This document shows positions 16,127 to 24,669 of a stretch of DNA of 39,961 bases, piece after piece. A model generated the notes under the pieces. The model was not told the DNA's origin and made no database searches. It saw only the letters and a list, made by a program, of their open reading frames with translations. The translations under genes and the position numbers were made by a program. Source of the stretch: Streptomyces sp. H27-H1 (GTDB taxonomy: Bacteria > Actinomycetota > Actinomycetes > Streptomycetales > Streptomycetaceae); contig NZ_JAPNLJ010000058.1 in NCBI RefSeq assembly GCF_026627445.1, positions 1 through 39,961 on the forward strand, written 5' to 3'. Numbering within the stretch: position 1 is the stretch's first letter; every line of letters starts with the position of its first letter.

Positions 16127-17431
16127 GTGACGACCGAACCCGCAGTGGCCGTGAGTGACGGCATCCCAGTCGACGAAGCCGTCGCGGCCGTGTCCATGGG
16201 TACGCCGGAGTACCGTACGTGCCCCTATCCGGTCTACCGGTCGCTGCGCGAGCAGGCCCCCGTCTGCGAGCTGACGACCCGGCACGGCGTGCCGACGTAC
16301 CTGATCACCCGGTACGACGACGCCCGGCTCGCCCTGTCCGATCCGCGCATCGGCAAGGACATGCACCAGGGCCTGGACATCTACCACGCGGTCTTCGGCG
16401 ACACCTGCGACGCGCTCGACGACAACCTGCTCTTCGCCGACCCCCCTCGGCACACCCGGCTGCGGCACATCGCCCACGAGGCCTTCACTCCGCGCCACGT
16501 CAAGCTGCTGCGCCCGCGCATCGAGCAGATCGCCGGTGAGATGCTGGCGAAGTGCCCGACGGACACCCCCGTCGACCTGATGACGTCCTTCGCCCTGCCG
16601 CTGCCCGTCATGGTCATCTGCGAACTGCTCGGCATCGTCGGCGACGAGCGCACGGACGTCCTGAAGTGGTTCGGCCAGGTGACGCGCTCCCGGTTCAGCA
16701 AGGACCTGGCCGGCGACCTGGCCGCGGCCGAGCACTGGCTGCGGAACTACTTCGCCGGCCTCGTCACCCGCAAGCGGGCGGAGCCCTCGGACGACTTCCT
16801 CAGTGTGCTGATCGAGACGCAGCACCCCGAGGGCGCGCTGACCGACGACGAGCTCGTGTCGATGATGTGGGTGCTGCTCTTCGCCGGGCACAAGACGACC
16901 ACCTACCAGATCGGCAACGCGGTCTTCGCCCTGCTCTCGCACCCCGACCAGCTGGCGCTGGTCAAGGAGGACCGGGCGCTGCTGCCCCAGGCGATCGAGG
17001 AGCTCGTCCGGTTCGAGGGCTCCGTGGAGACCTCCACGTTCCGCTACGCGCTGGAGGACCTGGAGATCGGGGGAGTGGCCGTCCCCAAGGGCGCCCTCGT
17101 GCAGATCGCGATCTCCTCGGCCAACCGCGACCCGGAGAAGTTCGCCTCGCCCGACACCCTGGACGTGACGCGCAAGGGGCTGCAGAGCACCCATCTCGGT
17201 TTCGGCCACGGGCCCCACTACTGTCTCGGCGCCCCGCTCGCCCGCATGGAGCTGGAGACCGCCCTGACGGCCCTGCTCGACCGGTTCCCCGACATGGTCC
17301 TGGCGACCCCGGCGACGGGCGAGGAGGAGTGGCTCAAGGGCCCCTTCCCCGCCTTCCGCGGGCTGGAGCGGCTTCCGGTCGCGCTGGACCCCTCGCGGAC
17401 CGTCGACGACTGGACCAAGCCCGGCCCCTGA
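16127..17431 (+). CDS. Cytochrome P450
   Basis: This 434-residue soluble bacterial P450 has an I-helix LLFAGHKTTTYQIG, the ExxR pair in IEELVRFEG, the ERR-type Arg in STFRYAL, and the heme loop LGFGHGPHYCLGAPLAR with axial Cys366. Overall it resembles the CYP105/CYP107 type rather than the sterol C26-hydroxylases CYP125/142. The I-helix normally has Asp or Glu before the conserved Thr; here it is Lys256, which could alter proton delivery. No ferredoxin or reductase gene is adjacent. The GTG at 16127 has GAGAGG 10 bases upstream. It is divergent from the amidohydrolase and ends in a perfect 17-bp hairpin shared with the convergent gene. Confidence 0.93.
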   Translation: MTTEPAVAVSDGIPVDEAVAAVSMGTPEYRTCPYPVYRSLREQAPVCELTTRHGVPTYLITRYDDARLALSDPRIGKDMHQGLDIYHAVFGDTCDALDDNLLFADPPRHTRLRHIAHEAFTPRHVKLLRPRIEQIAGEMLAKCPTDTPVDLMTSFALPLPVMVICELLGIVGDERTDVLKWFGQVTRSRFSKDLAGDLAAAEHWLRNYFAGLVTRKRAEPSDDFLSVLIETQHPEGALTDDELVSMMWVLLFAGHKTTTYQIGNAVFALLSHPDQLALVKEDRALLPQAIEELVRFEGSVETSTFRYALEDLEIGGVAVPKGALVQIAISSANRDPEKFASPDTLDVTRKGLQSTHLGFGHGPHYCLGAPLARMELETALTALLDRFPDMVLATPATGEEEWLKGPFPAFRGLERLPVALDPSRTVDDWTKPGP

Positions 17432-17463
17432 CCGGCTGTCCGGTCGTTGGACCGGCCGTCCGG

Positions 17464-17523
17464 CCCGCGGATCGACTGCCCGCGGATCGACTGCCCGCGG
17501 ATCGACTGCCCGCGGATCGACTG
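17464..17523. repeat. 15-bp tandem repeat, four perfect copies
   Basis: Four identical units of cccgcggatcgactg lie 32 bases after the P450 stop. Degenerate relatives (such as ggaccgactgtcc) lie on both sides. The tract does not overlap a gene I can support. Confidence 0.9.
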
Positions 17524-17593
17524 TCCGGTCCCTGGACCGACTGTCCAGCCCTCGGCCAAGCGTCCGCCCCCCGCCCCGGCCAACCGGTCAGCC

Positions 17594-17631
17594 GTCCGCC
17601 CCGCCGATCCGTCCGGATCGGCGGGGCGGAC
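17594..17631. terminator. Perfect 17-bp hairpin, bidirectional terminator
   Basis: gtccgccccgccgatcc (17594-17610) and its exact complement (17615-17631) enclose a four-base loop. The hairpin lies between the convergent P450 gene and the gene ending at 17652, so it can stop transcription from both sides. Confidence 0.85.
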
Positions 17632-17651
17632 GCAGCTGTGTGCGGGCGGAC

Positions 17652-18011
17652 CTACGGAGCGTCCAGCGCCGGGTCCGTCACCGGCTCCCCCCGGGAGGCG
17701 CGGCGCACGGAGTCCGCGAGTTCCTCGACCGGGCCGTCGCGCAGGACCAGGCCCGCCCCGCCCGCCGCGGCCACGGCCCGCGCCAGCCCCGGGTGCGCCG
17801 AGCCCGTCAGGACCAGGATCCGGCATTCAGGATCGTCCGCGAGGAGTTCCGGTACGCGCTCCACCGACTCGGTGAGCGCCACCGCCGGGCGGGCCATCGT
17901 CGAAGCGACCACCTCGATGTCCGGCTGGAGGCCGAGGAGCAGCGCCAGGGCCGGGTTCGGCGGGTCCAGGAGAACCCGGAGGGATCGGGCAGGGCGCTGG
18001 GAAACGGGCAT
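17652..18011 (-). CDS. Response-regulator receiver-like protein
   Basis: The 119-residue product reads RVLLDPPNPALALLLGLQP, then VASTMARPAVALTES, CRILVLTGSAHPGLARAV and GGAGLVLRDGPVEELADSV. The alternating beta-alpha order and the LVLTG...GAGLVLRDGP end resemble the receiver half of NarL-type response regulators. The acidic pocket and phosphorylatable Asp are not clearly present, and there is no DNA-binding domain. It is best seen as a receiver-like or degenerate stand-alone domain. The start is ATG at 18011; a GTG at 18020 is an alternative. It shares its upstream region with the MaoC operon, pointing the other way. Confidence 0.6.
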   Translation of the reverse strand: MPVSQRPARSLRVLLDPPNPALALLLGLQPDIEVVASTMARPAVALTESVERVPELLADDPECRILVLTGSAHPGLARAVAAAGGAGLVLRDGPVEELADSVRRASRGEPVTDPALDAP

Positions 18012-18080
18012 CTCGTCCACCCGTCAAGAGTAGGGGCGGGGTGTCCGGTCTCCGGGCAACGCGCGCCGTGAGAAGTAGAA

Positions 18081-18095
18081 CTGACAGTTCGTCAG
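18081..18095. promoter_or_regulatory. CTGAC-N5-GTCAG operator candidate
   Basis: ctgacagttcgtcag has perfect 5-bp outer arms and is the third member of the set with 3585 and 11431. A second palindrome, gaactgacagttc (18079-18091), overlaps it. It lies between the receiver-like gene and the MaoC promoter and could control both. Confidence 0.55.
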
Positions 18096-18135
18096 GAGTC
18101 TTCCCGGGAGTCTTCCCAACTGCTGGGGGGTGCGT

Positions 18136-18141
18136 TATACA
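18136..18141 (+). promoter_or_regulatory. Candidate -10 box of the MaoC-ADH-SDR operon
   Basis: tataca is the best -10 match in the region. Transcription would start near 18148, just before the KstR-type palindrome. The corresponding -35 (ttccca, 17-base spacing) is weak. Confidence 0.4.
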
Positions 18142-18157
18142 TTCCTTCACCGGCAAC

Positions 18158-18173
18158 CTAGAACGCGTTCTAG
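18158..18173. promoter_or_regulatory. KstR-type operator, perfect 16-bp palindrome
   Basis: ctagaacgcgttctag is fully self-complementary, and its inner 14 bases fit TnnAACnnGTTnnA at every fixed position. It would lie just downstream of the transcription start inferred from the -10 box at 18136, the usual place for a repressor. Confidence 0.8.
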
Positions 18174-18304
18174 CGAGCCGGTCCCGCATACGACCTCGGT
18201 GCGGCCGACGGTGCGGACGGCCGCGCCGAGGTCTTCCAAGGCGCCGGGTTTCCCACAACCGGTGCCTCAAAGACGGTGTTTCCAACACAGGGAGCAGCAC
18301 GCCC

Positions 18305-19177
18305 ATGCCGATCGATGCCGCCAAGGCCCTCGCCGCCGAACCCCGCCGGGGGAACATCGCCTGGGACCACAAGGACATCCAGCTCTACCACCTCGGACTC
18401 GGCGCGGGGACCTCCCCGAACACCCCCGGGGCCGCCACCGACCCCGACGAGCTGCGCTACACCCTGGAGTCCAAGCTCCACGTGCTCCCCAGCTTCGCGA
18501 CCGTCGCCGGCGCCGGCATGGCCATGATGGGCGGCCTCGCCGCCCCCGGCATCGAGGTGAACCTCGCGAACGTGCTGCACGGCGGCCAGTCCATCGAGCT
18601 GCACCGGCCCATTCCGGTCAAGGGGCAGGCCGCCTCCACCGCCAAGGTCGCCGCGATCTACGACAAGGGCAAGGCCGCGGTGATCGTCCTGCGCACCGAG
18701 GTCGCCGACGCCGACGGGCCGCTGTGGACCTCGGACGCGCAGATCTTCGTACGCGGTGAAGGCGGCTTCGGCGGAGACCGCGGCCCCTCCGTGAAGGCGG
18801 AGCAGCCCGAGCGGGCGCCCGACCGGATCGAGGAGCGCAAGATCCGCGAGGAGCAGGCGCTGCTGTACCGCCTCTCCGGAGACTGGAACCCGCTCCACGC
18901 GGACCCCGAGTTCGCCAAGATGGCCGGCTTCGACCAGCCGATCCTGCACGGCCTGTGCTCGTACGGGATGACCCTGAAGGCCGTGGTCGACACCGTCCTC
19001 GACGGGGACGTCTCCCGGGTCCGCGCCTACCGCACCCGCTTCGCCGGGATCGTCTTCCCCGGCGAGACCCTGCGGATCCGGATGTGGCAGGAGCCCGGCC
19101 GGGTCCTCGTCACGGTGAGCGCCGCCGACCGGGACGACGCCCCGGTCCTCGCGGACACCGTCGTCGAACACGGCTAG
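18305..19177 (+). CDS. MaoC-type (R)-specific 2-enoyl-CoA hydratase, double hotdog
   Basis: The 290-residue protein has an N-terminal degenerate hotdog (about 20-150) and a C-terminal catalytic hotdog. The hydratase motif is LSGDWNPLHADPEFAKMAGF with Asp193 and His198, followed by PILHGLCSYG. This is the hydratase-2 half of peroxisomal multifunctional enzyme type 2 and of the actinobacterial sterol side-chain hydratases (ChsH3-like). It would add water to a 2-enoyl-CoA to give the (3R)-hydroxyacyl-CoA. The SDR two genes downstream is the matching dehydrogenase. It is the first gene of an operon under the operators at 18081 and 18158. Confidence 0.9.
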   Translation: MPIDAAKALAAEPRRGNIAWDHKDIQLYHLGLGAGTSPNTPGAATDPDELRYTLESKLHVLPSFATVAGAGMAMMGGLAAPGIEVNLANVLHGGQSIELHRPIPVKGQAASTAKVAAIYDKGKAAVIVLRTEVADADGPLWTSDAQIFVRGEGGFGGDRGPSVKAEQPERAPDRIEERKIREEQALLYRLSGDWNPLHADPEFAKMAGFDQPILHGLCSYGMTLKAVVDTVLDGDVSRVRAYRTRFAGIVFPGETLRIRMWQEPGRVLVTVSAADRDDAPVLADTVVEHG

Positions 19178-19234
19178 ACGGCCCTGCACCCGAAGTACCG
19201 CACCACACCACAGACCCACAGAAGGAGCCGCACC

Positions 19235-20311
19235 GTGCGCGCAGCACTCCAGAGTGAGATAGGCCAGGACAAGCTCGAGGTCGTCGAGGACATGCAGGCC
19301 GTGGGCTTCGGGCCCGGCAAGGTCAAGATCCGCATCAAGGCCACCGGCCTGTGCCACTCCGACCTCTCCGCGATGAGCGGCGTCCTGCCGCAGCCCGCCC
19401 CCTTCATCCCGGGCCATGAGGGCTCCGGAGTGATCACGGACGTGGGCGACGGGGTCACCAGCCACAAGATCGGCGACCGGGTCCTGGTCTGCTGGCTCCC
19501 GCCGTGCGGGCACTGTCCCTCCTGCAGGCGCGGCCAGGGCCACCTGTGCCTGGAGGCCTTCGGCAACGTGGCCACCCCCAACTTCCAGCGCGGCGAAAGC
19601 AGCATCTTCGGCTTCGCCGGTACCGGCACCTTCGCCGAGGAGATGGTGGTCCCGTCGGGCTGCGCCGTACCGATCCCCGACGACGTGCCCTTCGACATCG
19701 CCGCCCTGATCGGCTGCGGAGTCACCACCGGCCTCGGCGCGGCCATCAACACCGCCAAGGTGGAGGCCGGTTCCTCGGTCGCCGTCATCGGCTGCGGCGG
19801 CGTCGGCATCTCCGTCATCCAGGGCGCCAAGGTGCAGGGCGCCGCGCAGATCATCGCGGTCGACCCGGTCGCCTCCCGGCGCGAGGCCGCGCTGCGCTTC
19901 GGCGCCACCGAGGCGGTCTCCCCGGAGGCCTTCGCCGACGCCAGGAACCGGATCACCGCGGGCGAGGGCTTCGACTACGTCTTCGAGGTCGTCGGCAAGT
20001 CCCAGACCACGCAGACCGCGTACGAGATGACCCGCCGCGGCGGCTCCGTGGTCGTGGTCGGCGCGGGCGCGCTCGACGACAACTACTCGATCAACATGTT
20101 CTCCCTCTTCTTCGACGAGAAGAAGATCCTGCCGTCGATGTACGGCGGCGGCGACGTGCTCCGCTCCTACGAGCGCACCATCGCGCTGTGGCGGGCCGGC
20201 CGGGTGGACCTGGCGGGCCTGATCACGCACCGCGTGCAGCTCGCCGAGATCAACGACGCGCTCGACCAGATGCGTACGGGCGTGGCCCTGCGCACCTGCA
20301 TCGAACTCTGA
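19235..20311 (+). CDS. Zinc-dependent alcohol dehydrogenase (MDR family)
   Basis: This 358-residue medium-chain dehydrogenase has catalytic zinc ligands Cys40 in GLCHSD and His61 in PGHEGSG, with the third in LIGCGVTTG. Structural zinc cysteines are Cys91, 94, 97 and 105 (CGHCPSCRRGQGHLC). The cofactor loop is VIGCGGVGIS. All elements of a class I/III-like NAD(H) alcohol dehydrogenase are present. In this operon it may oxidise an alcohol or aldehyde intermediate made by the P450 before CoA activation; that is inference. It starts with GTG after an AGGAG site, 57 bases after the MaoC gene. Confidence 0.9.
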   Translation: MRAALQSEIGQDKLEVVEDMQAVGFGPGKVKIRIKATGLCHSDLSAMSGVLPQPAPFIPGHEGSGVITDVGDGVTSHKIGDRVLVCWLPPCGHCPSCRRGQGHLCLEAFGNVATPNFQRGESSIFGFAGTGTFAEEMVVPSGCAVPIPDDVPFDIAALIGCGVTTGLGAAINTAKVEAGSSVAVIGCGGVGISVIQGAKVQGAAQIIAVDPVASRREAALRFGATEAVSPEAFADARNRITAGEGFDYVFEVVGKSQTTQTAYEMTRRGGSVVVVGAGALDDNYSINMFSLFFDEKKILPSMYGGGDVLRSYERTIALWRAGRVDLAGLITHRVQLAEINDALDQMRTGVALRTCIEL

Positions 20312-20335
20312 CCCGTTTCGAGAGGAACCGTACGG

Positions 20336-21280
20336 ATGTCACTGCCACTTGAGGGACTCGTCGCCATCGTCACCGGGGCCGGCCGCGGCCTCGGCCGGTC
20401 CGAGGCGGTCGAACTCGCCCGGCTCGGCGCGAGCGTGGTCGTCAACGACTTCGGGCAGCCCGGCCGCGACGGCTCCGGCGAGGCCTCGGCCGCCCCGGCG
20501 GAGGAGGTCGCCGAGGAGATCCGGTCCGGGGGCGGGCAGGCGGTGGCGCACCTGGGCGACGTGGCCGACTTCGGGCAGGCGCGCGAGCTGATCGAGCTGG
20601 CGGTGAACACCTTCGGCAAGCTCGACATCCTGGTCAACAACGCGGGGATCCTGCGCGACCGGATGGTCTTCTCGATGTCGGAGCCGGAGTGGGACTCGGT
20701 CATCCGGGTCCACCTCAAGGGCCACTTCAACACGACCCACTTCGCCTCCGTGCACTGGCGCGAGCGCTCCAAGGCGGCCGGCGGGCCGGTCTACGGCCGG
20801 ATCATCAACACCTCCTCCGAGGCCTTCCTCGGCGGCTCGGCCGGACAGCCCAACTATGCGGCGGCCAAGGGCGGCATCGTGGGCCTGACCACGTCCACCG
20901 CCCTGGCGCTCGCCAAGTACGGGGTGACGGCCAACGCCATCTGCCCGCGCGCCCGTACCCGTATGACGGAGGACGTCTTCGCGGGCTTCCAGGTCCCGGA
21001 GGAGGGCAAGCTCGACGCCCTCGCCCCCGAGCACGTCTCCCCACTGGTCGGCTACCTGGCCTCCCCGGCCTCGGCGAAGGCCAACGGGCAGCTGTTCGTC
21101 GTCCACGGCGGCATCGTGGTCGTCATGGAACGCCCGAAGGTGGCGGCGAAGTTCGACACCACCAAGGAGTCCTTCTCCTACGAGGAGCTCGACGAGGTCC
21201 TGACCCCGCACTACGACTCCCGCCCGGCGAACGAGACCTTCGCGGCGACGGAGGTCCTGGGCCTCAAGCACGACGGCTGA
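20336..21280 (+). CDS. Short-chain dehydrogenase, (3R)-hydroxyacyl-CoA dehydrogenase type
   Basis: This 314-residue SDR has the cofactor loop TGAGRGLGRS, NNAG at 101-104, catalytic Ser160/161 and the Tyr174-x3-Lys178 pair in QPNYAAAKGG. The long insert after the first strand (NDFGQPGRDGSGEASAAPAE) and the length over 300 are features I associate with the 17-beta-HSD4-type dehydrogenase of multifunctional enzyme 2 and its actinobacterial homologue ChsB1 (Rv3502c). With the MaoC protein it would complete the hydration and second oxidation of beta-oxidation. Its ATG follows a GAGAGG site 25 bases after the alcohol dehydrogenase gene. A strong hairpin ends the operon. Confidence 0.9.
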   Translation: MSLPLEGLVAIVTGAGRGLGRSEAVELARLGASVVVNDFGQPGRDGSGEASAAPAEEVAEEIRSGGGQAVAHLGDVADFGQARELIELAVNTFGKLDILVNNAGILRDRMVFSMSEPEWDSVIRVHLKGHFNTTHFASVHWRERSKAAGGPVYGRIINTSSEAFLGGSAGQPNYAAAKGGIVGLTTSTALALAKYGVTANAICPRARTRMTEDVFAGFQVPEEGKLDALAPEHVSPLVGYLASPASAKANGQLFVVHGGIVVVMERPKVAAKFDTTKESFSYEELDEVLTPHYDSRPANETFAATEVLGLKHDG

Positions 21281-21292
21281 CGGATGCCGATG

Positions 21293-21327
21293 CGCCGGGC
21301 CCGGGGTTCCTCACCCCGGGCCCGGCG
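21293..21327 (+). terminator. Terminator of the MaoC-ADH-SDR operon
   Basis: Perfect 14-bp arms cgccgggcccgggg and ccccgggcccggcg enclose a seven-base loop, 12 bases after the SDR stop codon. Confidence 0.85.
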
Positions 21328-21376
21328 CCGTCGCGGGGTGCGGGCCCGGGCCCGAGGCGCGGGGGGCCCGCAACAT

Positions 21377-21390
21377 TTGAATGCGTTCAA
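21377..21390. promoter_or_regulatory. Palindrome related to the KstR-type sites
   Basis: ttgaatgcgttcaa has perfect TTGAA/TTCAA arms and fits TnnAACnnGTTnnA except for one base (AAT for AAC). A -10-like tatagg follows at 21391. It is about 70 bases upstream of the lipoprotein gene and may link it to the catabolic regulon, or be an unrelated operator. Confidence 0.4.
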
Positions 21391-21459
21391 TATAGGCTGG
21401 AGGCGGGTCAAGGGGGCCCGGACCCGGGGCAGCTGCTCCGGTGTGCGCGAGAGGTGCGC

Positions 21460-21921
21460 GTGGACGGACGGGTGTGGCGGCCGGTCGCTCTGGCGGCGGC
21501 GGCGATGGTACTGACGGTGTCCTGCTCGACCAGGGATTCCTACGCCGTGCAGATCCCCGCGGACCGGCTGGAGGGGCGATGGGTCAGTACGGGGGGCGTA
21601 TCCCTGACCTTCCGCACGGATCGCACCTTCACCAGTGAGCACCTCGACACACTGCACGCCGCATCGGGCTGCGCGGACCCTTCCGGCCTGGACTCCGGCC
21701 GTTGGGCCTTCTTCGCCCCCACCGAACCCGGCGGCACGACCTTCGCCGTGGAGGAGGCCGCCACGCGCGGCAGCATGCTGTCGCTGACCTTACCCGACCG
21801 CGACTGCAGCGTGTCCGCCTATGTTTTCGGCGACGAGGACGAGCCTTCGATGTGCCCGAGCGAAGACCCCGACGGCGGCTGCCCGTCCGGCTATCTCTAC
21901 CGGAGCGATCAAGGCGAATAG
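21460..21921 (+). CDS. Predicted lipoprotein with a TTA codon
   Basis: The 153-residue product has a signal peptide (VWRPVALAAAAMVLTV) ending in a lipobox-like VSC. A small beta-rich domain follows (RLEGRWVSTGGVSLTFRTDR, GRWAFFAPTEPGG, SGYLYRSDQ) with several cysteines that could pair outside the cell. I do not recognise the family. Codon 111 (21790-21792) is TTA, read in Streptomyces only by the bldA tRNA, so translation may wait for the developmental stage when that tRNA is active. GTG at 21460 has AGAGG five bases upstream; GTG at 21454 is an alternative. It comes after the operon terminator and has its own palindrome upstream. Confidence 0.7.
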   Translation: MDGRVWRPVALAAAAMVLTVSCSTRDSYAVQIPADRLEGRWVSTGGVSLTFRTDRTFTSEHLDTLHAASGCADPSGLDSGRWAFFAPTEPGGTTFAVEEAATRGSMLSLTLPDRDCSVSAYVFGDEDEPSMCPSEDPDGGCPSGYLYRSDQGE

Positions 21922-21961
21922 TTCGTCGTGCACCGGGCGGTCGGCTCGCCGCCGCGCGGGC

Positions 21962-23122
21962 TCACCCCAGCGGGGCCTGCTGCAAGGGGACCGGCCGGGC
22001 GGGTGCGGGCGGGAGCGGGATGGGGTCCAGACGGACCGGCGGGGGAGGGGAGACCGGGTGGTTCATGCCCATGACCCCGCACGGCACTTCGGGGGTCGAG
22101 TACGGGAGGTGCAGGCGGCCCTGCGGGCTCCACCGGCCCGTTCCGCCGAGCCACCCGGCCGGGGCCCCGAGCCGGAACACGTGCCGGTCGGCGGGGCGCC
22201 ACAGGGCCAGCCCGGCCGCGTCGGCGCCGTAGCCCTCGCCGGCCTCGTCCACCCGCAGCGCCACCCCGCAGCTCTCCGGCATCAGCACCTGACCCGGCTG
22301 CACCGCGAACGGTGCCGCCGTGGCCCCGAACGACCGCAGGCACTCCGGGAAACGCACCGGGCGGGCACTGCCCAGGACCCCCCAGCCGAGCCGGGGCTCG
22401 CCCGGCGCGTCCGAGCGGATCAGCAGCAGCCCGCTGTCGGGGTCGGCCAGCAGCAGCCGGTCGTCACTGCCCTCCGCGATCTGGAGCAGCGGCGAGATCT
22501 CCCCGGCCCGCCGCAGATCCACGGCCACCGCCTTGGTCACCGGCCCGCCGGGGCCGTCCAGTTCACGGTCCAGCGCCAGCAGCCGGCCCGTCCGGTCCAG
22601 CCAGACACCGCCCGAACAGCGCCCCGGGATCCGGGCGACCCGCTCCGGCCCGAACGGGCTCCCGGCCACTTGCCACACCGTGGTCGCGGTGGCTCCCACG
22701 GCCAGGGCGAAGGCCCCGTGCCCGTCCGGAGACGGCGGCAGCAAGGTGACCCGTACGCCGTCGGCCGGCTCGCCCGCCGCGCCGGAACCGTCCTGCGCCG
22801 GGATCGAGCCGAGCTGCAACTCCCCGGTCCGGGGCCCGGCGCCCCCGTCACCGCCGCCCGTCGGGTACAGCAGCGCGAAACCGTGCCGCTCCGCCACCCG
22901 CCGGTGGATCAGCACCCGCCCGTCGGCCAGCGGCAGCACCTCGCTGTCGGCCTCCTCGGGCTGCGCGAGGGGCAGGGGCACCGCGTACGGCTCGGGACCG
23001 GTCAGCGTCCAGCGCTCCGGATAACGGGCCTCGCCGTCCCCGGCCAGCCGGGCGGCGTAGGACCCGTCCGCGGCGATGGTGAACGGGGTCGCGCTGGTCT
23101 TCTCGATGGCACAGACAGTCAT
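21962..23122 (-). CDS. Hypothetical protein, probable beta-rich repeat fold
   Basis: The 386-residue protein has many short hydrophobic strands separated by Gly/Pro/Asp turns (RLLALDRELDGPGG, RLLLADPDSGLLLIRSD, GRVLIHRRVAERHGFALL). Blade-like units such as GGVWLDRTGRLLALDRE suggest a beta-propeller, but I cannot assign a family. No signal peptide or membrane segment is visible, so it is probably cytoplasmic. The ATG at 23122 has GGAGGT nine bases upstream. It directly follows the decayed Ser/Thr kinase on the same strand and may originally have been co-transcribed with it. The C-terminus is Pro-rich. Confidence 0.65.
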   Translation of the reverse strand: MTVCAIEKTSATPFTIAADGSYAARLAGDGEARYPERWTLTGPEPYAVPLPLAQPEEADSEVLPLADGRVLIHRRVAERHGFALLYPTGGGDGGAGPRTGELQLGSIPAQDGSGAAGEPADGVRVTLLPPSPDGHGAFALAVGATATTVWQVAGSPFGPERVARIPGRCSGGVWLDRTGRLLALDRELDGPGGPVTKAVAVDLRRAGEISPLLQIAEGSDDRLLLADPDSGLLLIRSDAPGEPRLGWGVLGSARPVRFPECLRSFGATAAPFAVQPGQVLMPESCGVALRVDEAGEGYGADAAGLALWRPADRHVFRLGAPAGWLGGTGRWSPQGRLHLPYSTPEVPCGVMGMNHPVSPPPPVRLDPIPLPPAPARPVPLQQAPLG

Positions 23123-23189
23123 CTGCGGACACCTCCGCCGAGGAAGGTAGTGATCGCGCTTCCCGCCGGACAACGCGACAATCCCCGCT

Positions 23190-24567
<1,378 letters not shown>

Positions 24568-24669
24568 CGGATCCCCCCGTTTCCCCGGCAGCCGCAGACA
24601 GGATCCGCATCGGCCCGCGGATGGGACGGCAAGACAGGGGGCGGTCGCCACGGACGGTAGCCTTGGCCT

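Noticed and set aside
15092..17218. Long minus-strand frame across amidohydrolase and P450 genes
   Set aside because: It overlaps two genes with clear catalytic motifs and shows the charged low-complexity character of a shadow frame.
17466..17523. 15-bp repeats after the P450 gene as a CRISPR array
   Set aside because: Units are contiguous without spacers and far too short for CRISPR repeats; no cas gene is nearby.
18020..18378. Upstream minus-strand frame extending the receiver-like gene
   Set aside because: It passes through the operator and promoter region of the MaoC operon and lacks codon bias.
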